Of a stretch of DNA of 60,000 nt, positions 21,901 through 31,900 are shown one piece after another. Origin of the DNA: Phoronis australis (taxonomy: Eukaryota; Phoronida; Phoronidae); assembly GCA_002633005.1 (NCBI GenBank), contig NMRA01000010.1:491252-551251 (forward strand), in the 5' to 3' direction. The position numbers and the translations under genes were made by a program. Within the stretch, counting starts at the first letter, position 1. The number at the start of each line of letters is the position of its first letter. Under the pieces are notes generated by a model. It had not been told where the DNA came from, did not search any database, and saw nothing but the letters and a program-made list of their open reading frames with translations.

Positions 21901-22705
21901 GCACCCACCAAATTCTTTGATGGATCTTTATGAAATTAGTCCTTTATATTCCAAGTTATTAAAATGTAATTTTTTAGTAGGTTTTAATATCGACATTTGC
22001 CTTTCTTTATACTTTTTTAACCATCAGTAATGCAACGACATTTTAACACCTTTTTTCTTAGTGGTTGCTGAAATCATAGTTTATGCATTCATATCATAAT
22101 GAGTTAAAACAGAAATGTCAATTGAAAGGTTGACATGTACTTCCAACCGAATACTTGCAGTAGTCTTTTGTGACCCCTATGCACACATTTTTGTGATTAC
22201 CCACTCCATTTGTGGTATTTCCAGCTACCGTTTTCAAGATATGTTTCCTGACAACCAGCTCGTGCGAGATATACAACGAGAACTGGACGAAGTTATCCAG
22301 GCTGGTGTTCGATCAATCACAAGGTTGTTGAAAACGTCGGAGACTCCAGTCTCTAGTGGAAGTAAAGATGAGGACGATGATTTTGAGATTAAGAATAAGA
22401 GTTTGCGCATGCAAAATAGTCCAGAATTAGTGAATGGATTAGATTCAAATAACACTAAACCGAAAACTCTTCGCGATCGATTTTTGAGAGTCCAGCAAGC
22501 TCAAACGGGTCGTAAAGTTGAAAATGCCAGAGTTGTCAAGGAGTTTAGACCATCAGCAAAGATTAGCCGCGAGATGTCAGAGAAAATAAGTACTGGACAG
22601 GGTAGGCTGACAGATCACCTCATAAAACAAGGAGTGTTGTCCGAAGAAATTGTTGAACAGTTGAAGAAGGAGTGGGCTGACAAGTTTCGAGATGAAGATG
22701 GTTGA
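9725..22705 (+). CDS. SUPV3L1: ATP-dependent RNA helicase SUV3 homologue, mitochondrial
   Basis: Fifteen exons join to 2394 bases, giving a 797-residue protein (human 786). Exons: 9725-9980, 11197-11274, 11859-11966, 12807-12921, 13560-13728, 15324-15435, 16211-16288, 17314-17457, 17991-18119, 18589-18682, 19136-19355, 19631-19711, 20169-20348, 20806-20954, 22225-22705. The first 50 residues are rich in R/K/H and poor in acidic residues, as in a mitochondrial presequence. Walker A GPTNSGKT is at 202-209, motif II DEIQ at 286-289, and motif [10 protein letters not shown] at 461-468. Helicase C motifs [12 protein letters not shown] and the SUV3 C-terminal region follow; the tail is acidic then basic. 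In the family this is the 3'-5' helicase that works with PNPase in mitochondrial RNA decay; that function is inferred from homology. All phases close with no internal stop. Confidence 0.97.
11197..11274 (+). CDS. SUPV3L1: SUPV3L1 coding exon 2
   Basis: Encodes [20 protein letters not shown] and AESGLD, matching the vertebrate [22 protein letters not shown] region. GTAAGT donor. Confidence 0.95.
11756..11815. repeat. 13-bp tandem repeat carrying TGACCTTTG
   Basis: Four units of 13 bases start at 11756, 11769, 11782 and 11795, and a partial fifth at 11808. Each has TGACCTTTG or a one-base variant. On the minus strand this is CAAAGGTCA, an extended nuclear-receptor half-site. It lies in SUPV3L1 intron 2. 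Confidence 0.85.
11859..11966 (+). CDS. SUPV3L1: SUPV3L1 coding exon 3
   Basis: Encodes [15 protein letters not shown] and [17 protein letters not shown], the N-terminal helical domain. ACAG acceptor. Confidence 0.95.
12270..12460. repeat. Dispersed repeat family B, copy
   Basis: Shares an ordered set of blocks with 51714-51895 and 55435-55600: a GAAnTTGnnCTCAAA start, GCTGGA..TGACnC..TTT, and an end resembling GnATAACnnnCTGnCnGnTCTTT. Lies in SUPV3L1 intron 3. Confidence 0.5.
12807..12921 (+). CDS. SUPV3L1: SUPV3L1 coding exon 4
   Basis: Encodes [20 protein letters not shown] and [14 protein letters not shown]. The tryptophan codon is split with exon 5; GTGAGT donor. Confidence 0.96.
13140..13300. 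repeat. GC-rich duplicated element with palindromic cores
   Basis: Two related units: 13179-13214 and 13256-13287 both run GGGGCTAT(A/G)GCCCC then ACTTATTTCAGTG. It sits in AT-rich intron 4 and is likely a mobile-element fragment. The CAGTGGC left flank is common at ends of dispersed elements in marine invertebrate genomes. Confidence 0.6.
13560..13728 (+). CDS. SUPV3L1: SUPV3L1 coding exon 5 (Walker A)
   Basis: Carries [20 protein letters not shown] (Walker A, residues 202-209) and [20 protein letters not shown], near-identical to the vertebrate helicase. GTAAGG donor, phase 0. Confidence 0.98.
14473..14540. repeat. 20-bp tandem repeat
   Basis: Units start with AATATTGTCC at 14473, 14493 and 14513, with a partial at 14533; spacing is exactly 20. 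Related CAAGCTTG words extend upstream to about 14195. In SUPV3L1 intron 5. Confidence 0.85.
15324..15435 (+). CDS. SUPV3L1: SUPV3L1 coding exon 6
   Basis: Encodes [16 protein letters not shown] and [18 protein letters not shown] acceptor and GTAAGA donor. It follows the 1.6-kb intron 5. Confidence 0.96.
16211..16288 (+). CDS. SUPV3L1: SUPV3L1 coding exon 7 (motif II)
   Basis: Encodes [18 protein letters not shown] and WAWTRALLG. The DEIQ box (286-289) is the family's Walker B variant. GTAAGT donor. Confidence 0.97.
16608..16878. repeat. Long imperfect hairpin (inverted repeat), about 270 bp
   Basis: Arms 16608-16736 and 16749-16878 are near-complementary around a 12-base loop. The best block is a perfect 18-base pair, 16663-16680 with 16807-16824; ACCTGTGGG at 16690-16698 pairs with 16789-16797. 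The outer ends GTTATACTTGAGAG and CTCTCAAGTGTAAC also pair. GC-rich in an AT-rich intron (SUPV3L1 intron 7). Open frames on both strands here are by-products of the palindrome. Confidence 0.9.
17314..17457 (+). CDS. SUPV3L1: SUPV3L1 coding exon 8
   Basis: Encodes [20 protein letters not shown] and [26 protein letters not shown] donor; joins to exon 9 without length difference from the human protein. Confidence 0.94.
17991..18119 (+). CDS. SUPV3L1: SUPV3L1 coding exon 9
   Basis: Encodes [20 protein letters not shown] and AVLYGGLPP, the start of the second RecA-like lobe. TAG acceptor and GTGAGT donor. Confidence 0.97.
18557..18584. repeat. TAA/ATT microsatellite at exon 10 acceptor
   Basis: Repeated ATA/TAA units run straight into the TATTTCAG acceptor of exon 10, so length changes would alter acceptor spacing. 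Confidence 0.9.
18589..18682 (+). CDS. SUPV3L1: SUPV3L1 coding exon 10
   Basis: Encodes [20 protein letters not shown] and [11 protein letters not shown] (motif V). The acceptor follows directly on a TAA/ATT microsatellite at 18557-18584. Confidence 0.97.
19136..19355 (+). CDS. SUPV3L1: SUPV3L1 coding exon 11 (motif VI)
   Basis: Encodes [20 protein letters not shown] and [12 protein letters not shown] (motif VI, residues 461-468). Ends at VIE on a GTTTGT donor, phase 0. Confidence 0.97.
19631..19711 (+). CDS. SUPV3L1: SUPV3L1 coding exon 12
   Basis: Encodes [20 protein letters not shown] then ATLSNLI, almost identical to vertebrates. GTGAGT donor. Confidence 0.97.
20169..20348 (+). CDS. SUPV3L1: SUPV3L1 coding exon 13
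   Basis: Encodes [20 protein letters not shown] and [23 protein letters not shown] donor. Confidence 0.96.
20806..20954 (+). CDS. SUPV3L1: SUPV3L1 coding exon 14
   Basis: Encodes [20 protein letters not shown] and [16 protein letters not shown] acceptor and GTAAGT donor. Confidence 0.96.
21180..21960. repeat. Degenerate tandem array, unit about 130-180 bp
   Basis: Five units recognised by CTAGTGGC-like words at 21272, 21453, 21600, 21735 and 21881, each followed by a CTC..TCTACC or CTT..ATGAAATTTG block. Fills most of SUPV3L1 intron 14. Related single units occur near 37040 and 54345. Confidence 0.7.
22225..22705 (+). CDS. SUPV3L1: SUPV3L1 coding exon 15 and stop
   Basis: The terminal exon encodes [20 protein letters not shown] and a charged tail with the cluster [11 protein letters not shown], ending at TGA 22703-22705. 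The last 100 residues are diverged from vertebrates apart from a closing [19 protein letters not shown] block resembling the human LVQQGLLTPDMLKQLEKEW. Confidence 0.95.
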
Positions 22706-23291
22706 ATTAATCCAGCTGCCACACGTTCTTAGCTTGTGGTCTCCAATGTTGAGCTATTTTTTATCTTCACCAAAATTGATCAAAGTTCCGGGTCCGTGAC
22801 CACCTAACTTTACTCGAGACTCTGCTAGAAAATTGTTTAATCGCATAGCTCATTTCCAAGTAAACTTTCACATTTCAAACGTTGTGATTGGCAACTTTTC
22901 AACTGATTACATAATGAAATAGTGTACAGGAAGCTTGCATAAATCTGATCAAACTTTGGCTCGCTTCTTTACTTCAGTGGCCAAGTGCACTAGAACAATC
23001 ATGCTACAGTACTTTGTCAGAGTTGTATTGACGTACGCTTTGGAGCTGTGACTTTATAACTTGGAGAAATTGATCAGTGGCACAATTCACCATCATTAAG
23101 ATGATTTATATTGGTGTGGAATATAGTTACGGCTTCACCTTATAAACGCTACCTTGGGACTTTCACATTGTTAAATTTGTACTGTGTTCGACATGTACTT
23201 TTCGAAAAAGGAATGGTAAATTTAGGCCACTTACCACAATGAAATTGGTCTCAACTTGTTCTTTAATAAGATGGGAAGTGGTTTGCAAAGA

Positions 23292-23506
23292 AGAGGGCTT
23301 GGTATTTTCCTCTTTCAAGAGAATTTCCTCTTTTTTGGTTTCAATTTCCTCGTAATTTCCAGTTTACTGTTTCTTCATCTTTTTATTAGACTTTATTCAT
23401 GCAAAAATGTTTATTTCAGTTAAATTTTAAAACACAAAAAAATATTTCTATCACACAAGTGTGGAACGACACATTCTTTTTTGTCATTGGTCAATCCAAG
23501 CCCTGA
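23292..23506. mobile_element. Inverted-repeat element family A, copy 1
   Basis: Ends AGGGCTTGG (23294-23302) and ATCCAAGCCCTGA (23494-23506) are inverted. The interior matches the reverse complement of 56023-56237, including AAAAATGTTTATTTCAG and TAAATTTT..ACACAAA. About 215 bases and non-coding, so a MITE-like element. Confidence 0.8.
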
Positions 23507-23536
23507 AATAACTAGTAGAGTCTGATCTCGAGCAAC

Positions 23537-23542
23537 AATAAA
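23537..23542 (+). terminator. Candidate SUPV3L1 poly(A) signal
   Basis: AATAAA about 830 bases after the stop codon. Another AATAAA lies at 23765-23770; the sequence does not tell which is used. Confidence 0.3.
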
Positions 23543-23848
23543 CTGCCAGTTCTTTCAAAAACCCGAAATAACCTCATATTTGATTAAGGAATAATTTGAG
23601 ACCAATTTCATAATTGAATGTATTAGTCTGAATCAAATTTTTTTTTTGAAGGAAACCAGCTTTATACCCCCTTAAAAGTCCCCCGACAGTGCTATCTGAC
23701 TAAAATGAGTAACTGAGGTGACCTTGCGCAAGCTCTTCTGCAAAGATGAGGTGCTTGCAAACTTAATAAATTTGATTGAAGAAAAAGAAATAACCTATTT
23801 TGTGTCGTAAAAATATGAAGAAGAGTTTCATAACTGTGAAGTTCCATT

Positions 23849-23854
23849 TTTATT
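23849..23854 (-). terminator. Candidate CSNK1A poly(A) signal
   Basis: AATAAA on the minus strand, about 2.1 kb past the proposed stop. It is plausible because vertebrate CSNK1A1 has a long 3' UTR, but unproven. Confidence 0.25.
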
Positions 23855-24369
23855 ATAGATACACTACATACAATTTCCGATGACTTTCTCCGCAGATAAA
23901 AACACGTTCATTAAAACAATCACACACAAAAACCATAAAGACTTTTTCCACATGTTCAACAAATGATGGAGTTGGATTATAATATGAGACAACAACAATG
24001 TACATTATCAAACTAAAAATTGATTTTCGTATTCTTATATACGTCAACAACGTTCTCTTAACAAAGGTCTCTGAATTTACGGGACCTTAAATGAAGAAAA
24101 GTTGCTGTTCAGTCTTTGCAGAATGCACATATGTACAGAATTTCTACAAGGTTTGTGAAGAAAAATGTGTTGATTTTTACATATAGGGTGATCTCCACAA
24201 ATAGCTTCCAGTATGATTAACCTACTTCACTGCCATGCAAATGGTAAGCATAAACCAACGAAATATGAACAGCAAGTTTTTGAGAACTTTTCTCATGAAA
24301 ATAATTTCTTCACTTGCCCATCAGTTCAACTCGCACGAGTCGTTCAAGAAACCCATTTCCGAATTGAGC

Positions 24370-24420
24370 CGACAGTGTGCAACAGGAGACTTGATGCTCA
24401 CTAGGTGGCGCTTATAAAGG
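24370..24420 (+). repeat. CACTAGGTGGCGC-type repeat, forward
   Basis: GAGACTTGATGCTCACTAGG followed by TGGCGCTTA. It resembles the reverse complement of 24805-24840 and of 52565-52615. The core at 24399-24411 matches a CTCF-like consensus (CCACTAGGTGGCGC) at all but the first base. Confidence 0.55.
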
Positions 24421-24804
24421 ATCATAGCGAGAAGACTGTTCACCTGCATGGGGGAGATAACGAGATACAGGCTGCATGTGACTACCCAAATGTAAGTAGC
24501 TATACACGTGTGTGTTTTGTAGATACAATACATTGACTTGCACTTTCACCGACAAAACCTTTACTTATGGAAAGGAAATGGTGAATTCTATCCCATAATT
24601 TATGAATTCAATCCCATAATTCCACATTCTAACCTCACTAACCAATAACTTTAGTGGCCGTCATTTTGTTATGACAGGCTAGTAAGTTCCTGAGCATACT
24701 AGCAAAATACTTTTCACTCGTGTGATAATTGAAGTTCTAGCGATATTTTACCTTTCTCGTAAGAAACGTGGTCTATGTAACGCTATGGGGTAACACTGGT
24801 GTTT

Positions 24805-24860
24805 TAGCAGCGCCACCTAGTAAGCTTTAAGTTTCCCATTTGAACAGTTGGTGCCCGATA
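24805..24860 (-). repeat. CACTAGGTGGCGC-type repeat, reverse
   Basis: Minus strand reads GAAACTTAAAGCTTACTAGG then TGGCGCTGC. Same family as 24370-24420, in opposite orientation 400 bases away. Confidence 0.55.
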
Positions 24861-25456
24861 TTGAGGCTAGCTGGAAGATGGCAGCAGTTCGGCATTCCGT
24901 GTGCAACAAACTGGGACATCCAGACATTGACAAGTGTGGCAAATTCAGCAAGTGTTTGTCAGTGATAACATAGATACATGAAGCCTTTTTACAGCTTGCA
25001 AAACTACATCTGTCATAAGATATCAGTGTGTGTGATAAACAATAAGCTGTTCTGTTTATACAACTATAGAAACAATAATAAAAAATGTGAAATTCCGTCA
25101 TCTACCCAACTTGAGTGCATGTACCCTACCACGTCACCATTAGTCACCAACTAATTGCTTGAGATAGTTGATGCAATTTAACAGACAAAAACTATTCAAA
25201 CGCGTCGAATAAATAGTTACTCAGCTAACTACACTTTGAATTTGAAGGAAGAGTAGTCAAAATCAACTTCATTGAGGTGTTACTCATAGAGAGATAAAAA
25301 TCTAATAAATATCGGAACAGTAGAAGTGATTACCCTAAGTCTACATATCAGAAATTCCCTGTATGACATCGGTGACCAAATGAACATATAAATCAACAAA
25401 TATCACGAAATTACCACCCATTCTCTTCATCGTGTGCAGAAACCAGTGGGATGAAC

Positions 25457-25500
25457 ACTTGGACTTGACCTACATAACACTCGGACTTGACCTACATATC
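25457..25500. repeat. 22-bp tandem duplication
   Basis: Two copies differing at two positions, 25457-25478 and 25479-25500, sharing GGACTTGACCTACATA. Confidence 0.9.
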
Positions 25501-25886
25501 GCATCACGAAGTCTGACAGAAATGCATGTAGGCAATCGAGCCTGAACAACATCCATCGTGTGCAGCAACTATAACATAATTGGACAATTTCTACCGATCT
25601 CGGTTGCAACCGAACAAGACCACCATTACTCAATGTCAGACCTCGAGTCAAGATGGTCTTGCAACGGAAATCGAGTGCTAGAAAAACAAAAAAAAACAAA
25701 CAAAAACAGACAATCTGTCGAGATCACAGATTTGTCAAAAATAAACACAAGCTTGTCAATGTTGAATCCCTCGGATGCAAGTCGTCATGACAACCAAACG
25801 CAGTCACTAAGAGCAGGCAATGTCACCACATTTTTCTCTTGAATATTGGTGCTTTTCATGAACTGACAATGACTCATCAAGCTATT

Positions 25887-25934
25887 TCCAACAGGGACAC
25901 GTCTGCTTTTTCCAACAGGGACACGTCTGCTTTT
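25887..25934. repeat. 24-bp perfect tandem duplication in CSNK1A last exon
   Basis: 25887-25910 and 25911-25934 are identical. On the minus strand each copy carries AAAAAGCAG, a possible splice acceptor, and eight codons in one frame. It lies just past the proposed acceptor of exon 8. Confidence 0.95.
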
Positions 25935-25942
25935 TCAGCGAC
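25935..25942 (-). CDS. CSNK1A1: CSNK1A exon 8, coding part (tentative)
   Basis: The first acceptor, CCGTTTCAG at 25943, in phase with exon 7 gives Gly-Arg and a TGA at 25935. Using AAAAAGCAG within the 24-bp duplication instead keeps phase and reads [16 protein letters not shown] to TGA at 25877. Which is used is unknown. Confidence 0.45.
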
Positions 25943-28900
25943 CTGAAACGGATAACATTTACATTAACACAGACTGTCAAACTGACGGAAAACATGCATC
26001 TCTAGTGCCCTTGTTTACACCAAGCAGCAGGAGATTCAATAAAACAGAAAGAAAACAGTCACCTTAGGAAGACAAACCAGCACAGGATCCAATGACTTAA
26101 AAAGGATACCAAACTCAAATTTGGTCTATTAAGAGATATTGAAAACAATAACCTCGTCCAGTTCTCAGAAACAATACTCTGTAACCTTCGACAACTCTCG
26201 AAAGTTTGGAACAAAATTTGTAATCTACTTACAAAGTTTGCTAAACGGGCAAGTGTGTGCTATGCTTTAGGCAAGTTACACAACAACTGTAGGAAAGACC
26301 ACCTACCAAGAACCATAATGTCCAATTTGCGACTCAGAGACCGTACTATGAATTCTTACTTGAATTCTGCTTTTATCAAGTGGGACACAAATGGAGCATT
26401 TTCAGGTGGCAGAACAAGGCCTTGATTGAAATCGCCAAACCAGGGTTTAGTATCCTTTTAAGCTGAGAATTACCCGTAATGTTACCTGATTTTAACTTTG
26501 GGTCAACTCAGTCTATTAATTGTCTTGATGCATGTTACGGTATAATTATTTTGTGCAGTACAGTATGTACCATTCATCCTAGAATACTTGGTGACTTCAG
26601 ATGAAAATTGAAAATTAAACAAACCAGAAGTGGGCCTTCATCTACGACTGACAAAAATGTAAAATTTATGAATAACATGTTAATAAGAAGGCATCAACAC
26701 TTGAGGCAAGTCCAGACTACTTACAATATATCCAAAATAAACTGTAGTTTTCATGGCTAGTTGATAAAATAAGAGTAAAACATGGATCCACTAATTTTAT
26801 GAATGAAATTTTCCGGTCAAAACCAGTGGTGGAGTATTTACATTACAGCATCAACTGGTACGTCAGGGACATCCAATGGATGGAGCAAGGACTAGAACAA
26901 TAGCGGAGAAACAGGTGATCCTCTCTCTCCATTAGTAACGCATGGTGTTGACCTACCTGATATTGCCATTTTGTGTTGGCCCTGTCCCGAGTTCTGTTTC
27001 AACATTGTCCAGTCGAACGTGTAGTCGTATTGATGGTTTAGGGTGCGGAACAGAATACGGAACAGCTGGCGAAGGTACATGTAGTCAGGCGCTTCTTCAA
27101 ACCTCAGTCCACGGCAGTAGTTGAGGTACATGGCAAACTCCGCCGGGAATCCCTGCAAGATGGTACACTCCGGTCATTCAAACGCCTGCGCTCAACTTCA
27201 GACCCAAACACACTACTGGCATATTGTACAAACAAGCTTGGTCAGAACCTAACATAGCTCCCACTGGTATTGTGGTTATATTTGCGTGCAGTTTTCCATG
27301 GATTTTTGAGGACATAATTTTCATTTTTTGTGGGTCATTTTGCCACAAAAATGATTCTTGGCAAAAGCAATACATTACATCAGGATTTGACTAGTGAAAA
27401 GAACTTTTTTTATTCATTTTGTTACTCTTGAGGACTTTTCCAAGATTTCCACGCATGGAAAATGTTGCTATGACACCTGGAAATCATGTGTTTCCAGAAA
27501 AATGTTGTGGAGATACACTTTACCATAGAGTACTTTGAAGTTTTAAAATGTTTATTTACATAAAATCTATATTTCGTGAAAACGGCAAAGCAAGCTCACT
27601 TAAATGTTTCATGATAACGGAAGCACAGATCAAATCCTACAAGTATTTTTGATCTCTCTTAACTGTGTTTTGATAAGCGCTGGCATATTTTCACATTTCC
27701 ATGTTTTACAGGAGCTAGCAATATTCGTGTGGCCACTCAGTGACAAATAAAGACTTGTTAATATTTATTAAAAGCACTGTCCACACAGTCATGTTTGTTA
27801 CTAAGACATTGGACAGGGTTCCTCAATTGCAGTAAAACACACAAAGCAATACCAACCTGCAAATCACCTAACTCACCTTACACAGGATTTCCACAGGGGT
27901 CGACATTTTCTTTTCACTGATTTTTTCATATTTCTGCTTCTTTGTGGCAGCCTACAATTCGAACAACAGGACAAATGACAACAGGACAAATGACTACCTC
28001 AAGGTTTACAGGGTATAGTAATGGTTGGCAAATAGACAGACATGCTGCCAATATCTTTCTCTATCCGTCAACTCTGTAGCTATTTTCACCTGATAAATGC
28101 TTACCGTGGACATTTGCAATAATTCTTTATTGCTGATAGAAATTAGAACCTTGGTATGTTATACACTACAGGGAGAAAAGCAAGCTTTCTTTGTCTTCAT
28201 ACCAGTTCGTACCTACCTTTAGACCCTGCCACGGCAGTGTACCCCGATTGAAGTACATCAGCACGTATCCTAGTGACTCCATGTCGTCACGGCGACTCTG
28301 CTCGATGCCCAGGTGTGCATTGATGCTGGCGTAGCGCGCCGTGCCTGTCAGGTTCTTGTCCTCACGGTAAGCGATGTGTAACCGTGACTTCTGGTCCCGG
28401 TATTTTTTGGCCAGCCCAAAGTCAATAATGAAAACCTGGAGACAGTGAAATAAAGCCAATAGCCATTTAATCAACAGCACCAAGCAGGTAACAGTCATAA
28501 CAGGAGAGACAACATGAGACCAAGCTACGGACTGTGCAGGGTCAAGGCACAACAACGCAGTTCTCACTACGTTTTCGTGAGTTCTGACAGAACAGGCTGA
28601 AAAGGAGTGGGAAACGAAAAAAAAAATGTTAGACACACTTGTGACATTCTGGTTAAGAACTCCTTGAGCAGCGTCGCAATCAAGGCATGCTGTTGGTAAA
28701 AGCTACTCATTCCCTTTGTCTCCAGTCTATTTCTTGACAATTTTAGATAGGCTCAAACACAGCCGAAACATGGCCTGTAGTTTATGAGGTCCAAAGGAAT
28801 CCATATGTACAAAACGCAACTGAATTGAGCTAAAATCCACACATTTATCGTCTAATTCAGAGAGTTAAAAGGTAAACTTTGACTCTGATGCACTTCACTT

Positions 28901-31900
28901 TTTAACATGTTCTTGCAAATACTTCCAGCTATCTAAGAAACATGTTTACTGTTGCCTAAAACCTTAATCGCTATACACGTATTAGGAATTAAACTAAGTC
29001 AACCAATCTTCCACCGAGACGGCATAAATTCCACCGCAAAAACAGGAAGCAAAATGGGCATTTACTGACAAAAGAAAAAGCAGATCAGCTAGACGTGCAA
29101 ATATACATTCAGTAGAAGTCATTCGAGTTCGGTGATTACCTTACCTTATTGCAGTGACGGCCTATACCCATTAGGAAGTTGTCGGGCTTGATGTCCCGAT
29201 GTATAAAATTTTTATTGTGGACAAACTCTATTCTGCCGATCATCTGTAAATAAAACGTACACATGGACATTGTATTGATTTACTCCGCACTGTGGATGGA
29301 CTAGGTAAGCTATCCAGTCCAGGTGTGACCAGGCTGTCACAATTTATACATAGTTATGTGTAATATTTATAAGACATGCAGCAGTAGATAGCAATATTTA
29401 TATTTGAAAATGCTGCATACTCATTCTACAGAAATTTGTAATATAATAATTAATAATTGCAGGCGGTCTGATACCGTTGTACCAGACATGTGCAGGCCAC
29501 GCATGTGGGACCCATTGCACTGATCACCTGATAGAAATTTGTACAAGACTACATTCAAATGTAACTACCAAAACTGTCAATTAATTATTTACGAAGAGCA
29601 AGAAAATTACCAAGCCCTGAACAAAAAAGTTCATTACGATACATAGCACACACATACCATGCCAACAGTGCAATACCGTTTTCTAAATATTTATTTTTGA
29701 TGAGAAATTATATGTTATCAACCTCCCATGTCTCTCAGTGCTAAACAGGAAAACAGTTACCACACAGACAAAGCATAACTCAAGAAGAGCGCAACTTCAG
29801 AGAGTTATAGCTTCTCACAACAGGTGACCAACATGTTACAAACCCACCTCCTGTCAAAGACCAACTCTCCATTCACATTTATTATCATTATAAAGCAGGT
29901 TTCAGTCTCTTCCTTACTCACATAGTCAGTGATGTCACAGGAAAGAATTGGCAGTTTACACTTAAGTGTGCCCCAACTGTTGGTTCAAGGCCCTCAACAT
30001 GGCTTCACAATCAAGTGTGCCCCAACTGTTGGTTCAAGACCCTCAACATGGCCCTAAACAATTAACAGCTGTTGGTTCTATCCAAGCCCAGACCCCACCT
30101 CTTGTAAGGGACAGTTTGAGGTCACTTCAGTATGGGACAGTTTAAGGTCACTTTCACAAGGGTGAAAACTGAAAATCAGAAGTTATTTTTTTGTCAAAAA
30201 TGGATATACAGCAGATTTAATATGACAGTCATCACTTTGAGTCATTCTGCAGGGGCAGAGATGAATGATTACTGTCAATCACTCTAATCATGCCCAGATA
30301 TAAATGAATACTTTCTATCACTTTCTGCGCATAACTCCAGTTATTGTACATCTTATCTTTGGTAATAAATAAAACCTACAATAACCATACCAATACTATG
30401 TAAAACAGTACCTGGTCTGCTATCATGAGTACAGTCTTCATAGTGAATCGGCGCGAACAAAAGTTGAACAGGTCCTCCAGGCTGGGGCCTAGTAACTCCA
30501 TCACTAGGATGTTGAAGTCCTTTTCCACACCAAACCATCTACAAGGGAAAATGTATGAATCTCATCAGTACTAAAAAAACAATTGGCAATATCCAAACGC
30601 CTTCCTACAATATACATGGTCAAAATTCTCTGGTTCAGGACACTGAAATTAAAATCGAAACGTAATTTTCTTGATTCTGAAGATTAACACTTGGATAATT
30701 TTGGCATATATCACATTTCTCAAATATTGGACACCACGCTTTGTATCAACAGAGCCTGCCAATAGTCTTGAAAATTTATAAAATTAAAGAAAACAGTCGT
30801 TGATGTGCACCATTTTTATGAGACCCCATAGTGTGCACTTGGCCCTCACTCACCCAAGGGGAAAGGTGCCTCTGACTTCTGAGAAGGGAACTGTTTTTGA
30901 GCGAGAGGAAAATCCTTCCTCCAAACGCTATCAATTCAAGGGATCGTGCGAGTTGAAAGTGATTCTTGATATGAGGAAAATTTTTTAATCATTGGATGAT
31001 AAGTGTTTGGCCTGATGAAGAAACACGCACGATTTCAAAACATTTTTCAGCAGGAATGGGGTCAATATTCAGTCCCAAAATCGAGGCATAGAGGATGCTG
31101 GTGTCGCTGACTGAAATTCTTGAATTTGGGATGGCCAATATTGCCTATTTCTAAATTTGATACAAGCTCTGATCTCATAGTTCCAAATGGAAGAATATTT
31201 ACCATGTAGACCCATTTGAATGTAACCCTTCGCCCAGTTGGCAAAGACCTATATTTGAGTTTCTCAATTACTTTAAATACCCATTGTATAACCCAAATGG
31301 AAACTGAATGTTAACACAACATCAGAAGACTTGCATGCCAAGTTTTAGGAAATAACTATTTCCTCCACATGACTAATGCAACTGAGACACATGATTGTCA
31401 ATACCCAAGTTACAGTTACGGTTACGTAATTTCTGTACCCAACTATCTGGACAAGTCTTTTTTCAAGGGCACAGCCAGTTACCATGAAAACAACTACTCA
31501 AATGGAATCTTACAAAACTTTAAAGCACATAACATTGATTTGGACTCACTATTAAACCTATAAACCACACTTTTTAAAGCTATAGTATGGAATGCATTTG
31601 AATAATGGTTTCATATTGCATCTTACTTCTACAAGTCTGTGCAACAAATGGAGTGGCATTCATTGATTTCTTTTGCATCTAGACTCACCTCTGCAAACAC
31701 GATCTATGCTGGTTGGCAATTTAGACTTTGGCTACTTTAATTGAGTGTTACTTGTTTACATCTATGTATACTTTTTAAACCAGTATGTTTATCCAAGCTT
31801 TACCCTGACCAAGGTGAAGAAGAAATTAATATATTTAACAACACAGTAACTATTCCAAGGTAGGGCTACCATGCTACTATGTTTACAAAATAGTTCTAAA

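Larger units (their letters stand above)
9981..22224 (+). other. Introns of SUPV3L1
   Basis: Fourteen introns, the longest being intron 5 (13729-15323), intron 14 (20955-22224) and intron 1 (9981-11196). They hold the tandem arrays, the hairpin and the dispersed repeats listed separately. I see no other gene. Confidence 0.85.
22706..25934. other. Convergent 3' region between SUPV3L1 and CSNK1A
   Basis: No coding gene seen. The interval should hold both 3' UTRs. It contains an inverted-repeat element (23292-23506), family B sequence, two CACTAGGTGGC-type repeats facing each other (24399 and 24811) and a 22-bp duplication (25457-25500). Confidence 0.7.
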
